A stretch of DNA of 64,000 nt from Tigriopus japonicus (lineage: Eukaryota; Arthropoda; Copepoda; Harpacticoida; Harpacticidae). Under the pieces are notes generated by a model. That model was given only the letters and a program-made list of their open reading frames with translations, was not told the origin of the DNA and did not search any database. The stretch covers positions 7,847,091 through 7,911,090 of the forward strand of contig CM021312.1 of the NCBI GenBank assembly GCA_010645155.1, in the 5' to 3' direction. The position numbers and the translations under genes were made by a program. Numbering within the stretch: position 1 is the first letter of the stretch; each line of letters opens with the position of its first letter. Shown here piece after piece: positions 56,739 to 64,000 of this stretch.

Positions 56739-56907
56739 CATTTTTATGATTCTTTTTTATTTTAATTTGGGGTGTTGTATTTTTTGCTTTTCTTTGTTAT
56801 TTGGAAAACATTTGTTTGTTTCCCAACAATACTGTCTTGTGAATGAAAGGCCTTGGGACTGGATAAAATCTATGTAAATTATCTGTATTCATGCTATTTC
56901 TCATAAC

Positions 56908-57952
56908 TAGGGACGGGCAAATAGTGTAAAAAGATTTTTGGTAACATAAACCCATTTTTCTGCACTTTTGCACTTTTCACTTTTATTTGCACTTTTTATT
57001 TACGTTTTTGGCCAAAATTGACAAATTGTTAAGAAAATGTAGTGGCTTTTGAAAGAATTTTTAGTTTCAAGATTTAATTTTGAACTAGTCGAAAAAACTT
57101 GCATTTGCAATCAACCATTCTTAGCACCTTGAAGAAATATGTGCATTTCAGACGCAAACCTCACACTTTATTCACCATCTTGGCTTTAACTATAACATCC
57201 TGTTTACTAAACTAAAGATTAGACAAAAGAATCTCATTGCATGCAACCAACTTATAGGAAACCTAAAGAAACTCATGTTATGGTAATGGAAGGATCTACA
57301 AACAATATAGATGTGAAGCGACAATGAATGCCACATTTGAAATTGAGTTCTGGTAATTAGGCCATGGGCCAAGTATTGAAGTAATGTCACTAAAAACATG
57401 CTTAAAACACATTTATGACTATTTTCTTTGATGCAATTGTTAGGCACATGTGGGTATTTTTCTGTTCAATTTTCAATGTATATTTTTGAACAACTTGAAG
57501 GACAAAAACGGAGTGATGTAAAGCCATATAAAACAATTGCTAAATATATTTCGACAATATTTTAGGTACATACATCCATGAGACCACCTTAGGAATGAAA
57601 AATTCAGAAGATTGTTGACTAGAGTATTTTTCATGATTTTACATCCTTTTTGCTAGTGACCTAATTAATAGAACTCTATTACTTGTGCGGCATTGTCTCT
57701 TCACCTCAAACTCGTCTCAAATGTCTTTAGAACTTTCTCCTGCTCAATTAGGAGCCGTGGGTACTCCATGCATGACGTTTTAAGTCCAAATGCAAGTTAT
57801 TTGCTCTTTTTTTGACATTTATTTGCTCTTTTTTGACATTTATTTGCACCTTCAACATTTTTCTGCACTTTGTTTTGCACTTTTGGGCACATTTTTTTGC
57901 AACTTTTGGTAACTAAAAGGGTAAGATTATTTACACTTTCTGCCCGTCCCTA
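56908..57952. mobile_element. hAT-type MITE, 1045 bp
   Basis: Inverted termini TAGGGACGGGCA (12 bp, similar beyond), flanked by the exact 8-bp duplication CTCATAAC (56900-56907 and 57953-57960). Subterminal regions hold repeated TTTGCACTTTT motifs. It has no transposase; the 85-codon open frame at 57190-57447 is not recognised. A diverged fragment of the family lies at about 20868-21080. Confidence 0.95.
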
Positions 57953-57960
57953 CTCATAAC

Positions 57961-59124
57961 TGTAACAAGAGCTCTGAGCATTTTCACCACCACATGGCAT
58001 ATTCCATCAAATTTCAACGATCAGTGTTAATTTTTATGATGATTCAAGTTCATCAAAAACTATTTCTTAAAAGACTTTTTTGGGTTACAAATTAAATAAA
58101 CTAAAATCATTTTGGGGTTGAACAATTGCTAACTATCCACTAACTGGTCCAAATCCCGGGCTTGCCAAGCCTTCAAGGCCTGTGGTATTAATTTAAATGC
58201 ATGCAGTAGTCACCGAGTTCGACACCTTAAATGGGCGAACCTGTGGTCATAAGGGTCATTACCGGAGCCCTCCGATCAGTTTTGCCATCAAGGCCAAATT
58301 AGCTTTAATCAAAATTTGGCCAAAGTTCGGTTTCTTACTTTCACAAAAGCCTAACGATTCCAGTTTCTATCAAATATTATGCTTGATATTTCGTCTTGCT
58401 GATACATCTTGAAAGCCTGCTGAATTTTCTAACTTCATGACTATACTTCAAAAAAATTCAAGTTTGATGTGGTCGAGTGAGAAACTCTTCATCAGTCCTG
58501 AGTCAAGACTCGACGTATCAGGTATGCTGTCGAAGAATTGAAGAAAAGGTCAACAGATACACTTGGTGCATTTATGAGTATGGTTTGTTCATAATTCTAT
58601 TTCATGTTGCAAAATGACATGTTTTTAAGTCGCCAAGTCATTGTGTAACCAGCTTGCCCCATAAAATATTCATGGAAATAGACCGACAAAAAACTATGTT
58701 TTCCTTTAAATAGACCGTCTTGTCGCTGTTGGCAGCGTTCCTGATTTTACTGATCAAGGAGAACGACCGTCCGACCGTCTTCCTCTCCTCGTGCTGAGAG
58801 AAGGCATAAAATTCAGGGCAGCAGAAATGAAAATGTTCAGAGCGGCAAACATAAAAATAGGGATTCAATGCTTAAATAACATTGATAATAGTGTGCAACA
58901 CACGTGGATCATATTTTCTTTGACACAAATAACAATACGATTGAAAAAATATCATGTAACTTAATACTTCCAACGCAATAAGAAATTCTGATCCTGAATG
59001 CTCTGAAGTGACGTCACGGGTAATGTTCGTCATTCCCAAGAGTGAGGTAAAAATTAAGGCTTGTTTTTCATGGACAAACTTTACATCAGCTGATTGAGTG
59101 ACAGTATCAAAACAAAGAGAAAAA
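57961..59124. other. Intergenic, nothing recognised
   Basis: Open frames here (for example 58197-58412 and 58872-59159) lack family resemblance and splice support. Confidence 0.4.
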
Positions 59125-59212
59125 CTGTTCAAGCAGCTAGCCAAGATTGAGGGTTCCATTTCTCTACTCTAAAAAACTTGTTTCATCTAAAGGCTTGCTA
59201 TAAATATATTGA
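59125..59212. repeat. Dispersed 90-bp repeat, copy 2
   Basis: Matches 56646-56738 closely. Confidence 0.85.
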
Positions 59213-62198
59213 TATAAATATTTATATCAAACCTTTAGTTTCATCAAGCCCACTTTGCCTACGAAGAGAGGAGGCAAGTTTCAACGTTTTCATATACTGT
59301 CACTGTTGAAATTGAAGCAAGAAAAAGATGTTAACGGGTTACAGCTGATCAGCCCGAAATGTACGTAAGCTGTTTTGCGGGCAGCCTTGGAAATATCCCA
59401 CATATATGGGAGTAACACGAGTATCAATCACTTTTTTGTTCTTCAGGTCAAAGAGATAACAGACAGTCTAGCTAAAGCAGGCCAATCCCTAGAGGTGGAC
59501 TCGTCTCGTCCGACTCCCTCACGGTCACGGACCTCATTGTTTTTACCGTCCCCTTTTGGTTTGAGCAGAAGCCAGACTGACTGTGTGGGAGTGCATACAA
59601 GTGTCTCACTGGTAAAAACGAAGTGCCAGCAGCAGGAGAAGCAGCATAGCTGCATAGAGCAGCTTTCCCGAACCCATGTTCACATTTCCATCTCGCTCCC
59701 TTTCTGCTGACCTTACTCTCAGTCCACCAAATCAGTACTGCCAATCGACATATTTGTGTGCCAGAGAAGTATATACGTGGCATGTTATTACTGGTTCTGC
59801 AGTGTTTCAAATGGCTTTATCAGTTTGGATAGAAATACCCAGAAGACGTGTTGGCAGTTTTTGGACCTAAGATTTATTTTTGACAAAAACTTTAAAACTC
59901 AAAAAAATTCATTTCCTTTTCCCACATTGAAAAGCTATGTGAAATCTTTGGGAATTTGTTTTTTGATACAATATAGTGTTTTCGGCTTTTTGAGTCAAAA
60001 ATGGACCATTCAAACCCAAATAACTCGGCTGTTAATGAATGCATCTTTATTCAATTGAAACTCAACAAGTAACTAAATGGTCTCTAAATATAGATTGAAA
60101 AGTTTATCAAAAAATGTTAGAATTGATAGGTTTTTAGGTATAATTTTCCCCTGGACGTAATCTTATTTAATACAATAAAAGTAAAGTTGTTCCCCATTGA
60201 ATTGTGGGTCCAAGAAATGCCAAGATGTCTTTGGGTATTTCGATCCAAACCTAAAAACCCATTCAAAACACCCTGCCTGGTTATGTTGAAGATTTGGCAT
60301 AGTTTCTGTTTTTTTGGGCATGTTGGCTGATACTTTTTATCTCCACGCGAAAAGAAGTAGAATATCTTCATATTCATATTAAAATTTGGCTTCCTCTCCA
60401 TGACATTGGGAAATCCCTTCAATTCAAAAAAAAGAAAATGAATTTTTTTATTAAAGAAAAAATTGAAATCCTAAGAGGGGATAAGAATTTAAAAAAGAAA
60501 ATGAAATATTTTTTATTTATTAATGAAAAAATTGAAACCTTATACTTCAGATACAAAAAGTCTTGAACTTTTCAACAGCATTTTTTCGGCATTTTCCTGC
60601 TTATGAAAACGTATATTTCTGATTAAGGTTGTCAAACTTAAGTCCACTTTCATTCCCCCCAAAACCGCAAATCCAGCATTTTTACTTTTCTGGCATGTTT
60701 GAAGGAAAGTTCTGGCATAATTTCAACTTAGTTTCAATACAGCACTGCCTCTTGAACGTAGCGTAGTGACAGAAATCCAGAGGGTCGGTACGATTCAACC
60801 CCAAGACAACCCAGTCACACCCCTTGACCCCCGGGGGCGGAAGTACAAACCTCGAACCTTCATCCAGCATCAAGCGTCTTCGGAATCTGGAACAACAATC
60901 CTGGCCCAAGATCGCGTCCCCTTTCAATCCCCCTCCCCCCTTCTTGCCTCCCCTTTTATTTCTTCCTTTCCTCTCTTTTTTGTCTCTTTCTTACGTTCTT
61001 GGATAAGTCGAGCTCGGCGTGGTCGCTATTTTCCATCTGGATTCATTGGATCTGGACGAATTCGTGGCTCGCCCATATGTTTGTATGTATTTAGATGCTA
61101 GAAGTACCTAGTGCCCTCCTCTTTCGCCTCGTTCTGTTCCTTTTCTCGGCTGACGAGCCTGTCCCACAACCTGGGACGTTCCAGTCATTCTTGCCTCTTC
61201 TTACTTTATACCGCCCATTCGTCCCTTCGTTGGCCCATTCGTGGGGAGCGAGGCTGGTTTGTTAAGAGCATTGAGCAGCCTCTTGAGGCCGGATTGAGGA
61301 TCCGTGTCACTGTTTCCAAGCCAAGAAGAGTGTTCGAAGACGGAAAGGAATTAATACTGCCCAACGCAACGACCGACATACAATCCGTTGGAGAGAAAGA
61401 GGAAAAGGTGGTGGTGGGTTGGTCTTTCTACCATTGGCACTTCGGGAGCGAGCGAGGCCTTCGACCACCCAAAAGAAGCCGAGAAAAGCCCAGAACCTTG
61501 TCTGGCCGTTCTCTCTCTATCTCCATCTCTCTGAGCGCGGAGGGTGGGCAAGTGGGTCTGATTGGTTGGTTAGTTGGTTGGTTGGGTAGGAACACGGAAA
61601 GAGCGAGAGATCAACATTGCCAGTTCTCAAGGGAGGCAAAAGCTCTCATCTGAAAATCAGTTTGAGACTCACGCGGCCACTTTCCAGACGCACGCTGGAG
61701 TGAAACGGATTCAAACCCTTCGTGGAATGAGTGAGAAACTTAGTGGTCAGTTATTAACACATGCCCACCGATTCTCTTACGATTGATAACAGTTCATTTT
61801 AAAGTCTGTGTGCTCGGTGCTGATCAAGTTATCAAATATCACCGTCCGCTCACTTGAACGGGACAAAGCGACGGTGGAGCCAATGACACACTCGTGTGTG
61901 AGCCTCTGTTTGTCTCTCGCCTTCCATCATGTCCTTCTTTAAGGCCTGTCAGAAGATGATTCAAAACCAGTTTTGACGAGAGAGTCTCTTGGAGACGGCC
62001 TCGGCTAACCCTAGTCCAAAGTCTTCCCATGAATCTCAGCCTGGGCCATGCAAACACAAAAAAGTCTATGAAACATCCCGATGCGTTAGCAATACTACGT
62101 TGACGGCTGTCAGGCGCTTTATCGCATCAGTATTACTCATATCTTCTTTCGTGTACTTCAAATTCTCAACTAGTGCAATCATTCAGAAGAGCGGGAAC
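59213..62198. other. Intergenic / TMCC upstream region
   Basis: No independent gene is supported. It includes pyrimidine-rich stretches (about 60925-61000) and GC-richer sequence from 61000 on that may hold the TMCC promoter and 5' UTR. The TMCC frame stays open upstream to 61989 but without an ATG, so that part is either 5' UTR or a downstream part of a spliced exon. Confidence 0.4.
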
Positions 62199-63923
62199 AT
62201 GAAGCAACGTGGTCGATCTCCCGTCTTGACCACACCTCAATCCACCCCCAACACATTGGGGCCTGGTGGTCCCCCACCAAGTGCCAAGACTCACCGAGAG
62301 GCCATTCCCCTCTCCGGGTCGTCTACATCTTCGGGTGGAAGGGGAAGCATTGGGGGACGAAGTGGATCGGCCGATGAGAATGCACTCAGTGTTCCGTCAT
62401 CCTCGAGTCAGACCACCAAGGTGCCGAGTGAGTGTGGCTCCGAAACCCTGCATGATCACTCACCTCTGCACCATGTGCGAAAACCTAGCAACGGCGATGG
62501 ATCACTCCATCGTACTCCCATGGCTCATTCGGATAATTCTGGTCTGGGAAATAATTTGTTCTTTGACGATCCCGATCATGACCATGCTGCGAGTCATACG
62601 CCGGATCCGGTTGTGACTCAGAAGGCCATTGAACAGATCATGAACAAAATTGAGCGTACCAAAGACCTCATTCGGGAGCAACAGACCAGTCGTGATAAGA
62701 ATGTCAACGAGTACCTTAAGCTGTCTTCCAATGCAGATGGTCTCCAACAGGCTCGCATCAAGAAGGTGTTCGAAAAGAAAAACCAAGAGTCGGCCCAGTC
62801 CATTCAGCACTTGCAGAAGAAATTGGACGACTACCAGCGAAAGATGACCGATCTGCAAGAGGGCGGAATCAAAGCCAAGCAAAGCCATAAACTTGGCCAA
62901 GGGTTCCGAAGTGTTCGAGGAAACATCCGAGACGGAATCTCTGGCATGTCCAGTACGGTTATGGCCAAACCCAAAGAATTTGCTCATCTTCTTCGTCATA
63001 AGTTCGGCTCAGCCGACAATTTGAGCTCCATATCCAAAGAATGTGATCCCGACTCCCAGGTCAAGAAGGATACTCGTGTTCACCACGGAAGTGCCTCTTT
63101 ACCCCGCGAAAACTCGCGAGGTGTTTACTCAGGCGAAACCAATTCTCACTCCGGGTCCCATAGTCGACGACAGTGCATTTCAGATGATGGTCGGAGGTCC
63201 GAACGGAGTGAGAGCATCGCCACTACGGCGTCGGAAGACCGCCCTCTTCCTTTGGAGGAAGACCAAGTGGTTATTTCTCCCCAACGTCACATGACAGCCA
63301 ATCACCAGATCTCGAGCGACACCTCCGCTGATTGGAAAACAGTGATGCAAGAGCTGACGTTGCACAAGGAAGAGGTCGATCATCTCCGCGAGGAGATCGA
63401 CGAAATGAGACAGTTTTTTAAGCAAGAAATCGAGCGTCTCAATTATCAGTTGCAAGAAAAGGACCGCTTTGAGCGACTTGAAGAGCAAATGAACGACCTG
63501 ACCGAGCTTCACCAACACGAGATTGAGAACATTAAGTCAGGGGTGAACGACATGGAAGACAAAGTTCAATACCAGAGTGAAGAGAGGCATTTGGACATCA
63601 AGGAACACCTCCAGAGTCTAGAAACAAAAGTAACCAGTTTAGAGCATCAACAAAATCAGCAGCAATACCTTAACATCGAAGGCTTGGACAATACCGATGC
63701 CCGAGCCATCATGATGAAGCTCTTGACCGCCGTCATAACTGTGATTCACATCCTCCTCTTTATAATGGGCACAAGTATGAGCCTGGCCAAGCCATTCCTA
63801 CGAACCACTCCACGAATGTTCACCACTTGTCTGGTGGTGATTTTGTCCATTTATGCTTATTACCAACAAGAATCTCTGACCGAGTTGTATCACAAATACA
63901 GAGCCATCAACTTTAAGCATTAG
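62199..63923 (+). CDS. TMCC: TMCC family transmembrane and coiled-coil protein
   Basis: 574 residues from the first in-frame ATG. The low-complexity N-terminus is rich in Ser, Pro and Gly. A family-specific block at about residues 141-225 (AIEQIMNKIERTKDLIREQQ, then VNEYLKLSS, then IKKVFEKKNQ) matches TMCC1-3. A second coiled coil follows at about 380-490. Two closely spaced hydrophobic segments (about 508-530 and 538-556) lie near the end. TMCC proteins sit in the ER membrane; TMCC1 acts at ER-endosome contact sites, and the Drosophila member is Dementin. The frame extends upstream without a stop to 61989, so an additional 5' coding exon giving a longer N-terminus is possible. I cannot say which vertebrate paralogue it matches best. 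Confidence 0.9.
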   Translation: MKQRGRSPVLTTPQSTPNTLGPGGPPPSAKTHREAIPLSGSSTSSGGRGSIGGRSGSADENALSVPSSSSQTTKVPSECGSETLHDHSPLHHVRKPSNGDGSLHRTPMAHSDNSGLGNNLFFDDPDHDHAASHTPDPVVTQKAIEQIMNKIERTKDLIREQQTSRDKNVNEYLKLSSNADGLQQARIKKVFEKKNQESAQSIQHLQKKLDDYQRKMTDLQEGGIKAKQSHKLGQGFRSVRGNIRDGISGMSSTVMAKPKEFAHLLRHKFGSADNLSSISKECDPDSQVKKDTRVHHGSASLPRENSRGVYSGETNSHSGSHSRRQCISDDGRRSERSESIATTASEDRPLPLEEDQVVISPQRHMTANHQISSDTSADWKTVMQELTLHKEEVDHLREEIDEMRQFFKQEIERLNYQLQEKDRFERLEEQMNDLTELHQHEIENIKSGVNDMEDKVQYQSEERHLDIKEHLQSLETKVTSLEHQQNQQQYLNIEGLDNTDARAIMMKLLTAVITVIHILLFIMGTSMSLAKPFLRTTPRMFTTCLVVILSIYAYYQQESLTELYHKYRAINFKH

Positions 63924-64000
63924 GGTTCGATTCTTCAACCACCTCTTGGTATGTAACGGTTATCATTGTCAGATTCAAATCTCATTTCCATCGTCCAATT

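Noticed and set aside
61111..61653. 180-codon open frame upstream of TMCC
   Set aside because: Basic, low-complexity composition, no recognisable domain and no splice support; probably promoter or 5'-UTR sequence.
1..64000. CRISPR arrays, bacterial operons or viral genes
   Set aside because: No regularly spaced repeats were seen. Genes are spliced eukaryotic ones, and no viral polymerase, capsid or envelope domains were recognised in any frame.

Overview
This is a eukaryotic (metazoan) nuclear window. It has spliced genes with GT-AG introns, an ASPM spindle gene, hAT-type transposons, tRNA-derived SINE-like sequence and one 253-base run of N (7004-7256). The gene set, short introns and close gene pairs fit a small-genome arthropod. 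A copepod crustacean is my best guess, but that is inference and not proven by any marker here.

Layout. Bases 1-12600 hold no gene I can support. They are a stack of nested transposons recognised by terminal inverted repeats with perfect 8-bp target-site duplications (TSDs), plus a tandem duplication that preserves the empty site of one insertion and a tRNA-derived SINE. Bases 12655-26300 are gene-dense: brambleberry (-), an F-box/LRR gene and XRCC2 (+), DTWD1 and TMEM183 (-), a two-finger C2H2 protein with a C-terminal membrane segment (+), JKAMP (-), UBE2T (+) and a GDAP2-like CRAL-TRIO protein (-). Bases 26300-29090 are mostly intergenic, with a tRNA-like relic. ASPM (+) fills 29095-41100 in 23 coding exons. 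It is followed by ACAT1 and CC2D1 (+), ATP6V1D (-) and a two-exon zinc-finger / MULE-like DNA-binding protein (-). Bases 49500-62200 are repeat-rich, with two more complete hAT-type elements, a dispersed repeat family and a CTTT/GTTT microsatellite. TMCC (+) closes the window.

How the genes relate. Three same-strand pairs (F-box/LRR-XRCC2, TMEM183-DTWD1, ACAT1-CC2D1) are only 64-117 nt apart, and each downstream ATG has a 3' splice-acceptor sequence at or just before it. That is what operons resolved by spliced-leader trans-splicing would look like. Several convergent pairs have almost touching or shared 3' ends. XRCC2 (homologous recombination) and UBE2T (Fanconi E2) are both DNA-repair genes, but I see no regulatory link between them.

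The two strongest unusual observations are (1) a four-level nest of hAT-type elements at 188-9826, each level closed by its own perfect 8-bp TSD, and (2) an ASPM gene whose IQ region was built by five-fold repetition of a three-exon cassette (113 nt + usually 532 nt + about 200 nt).
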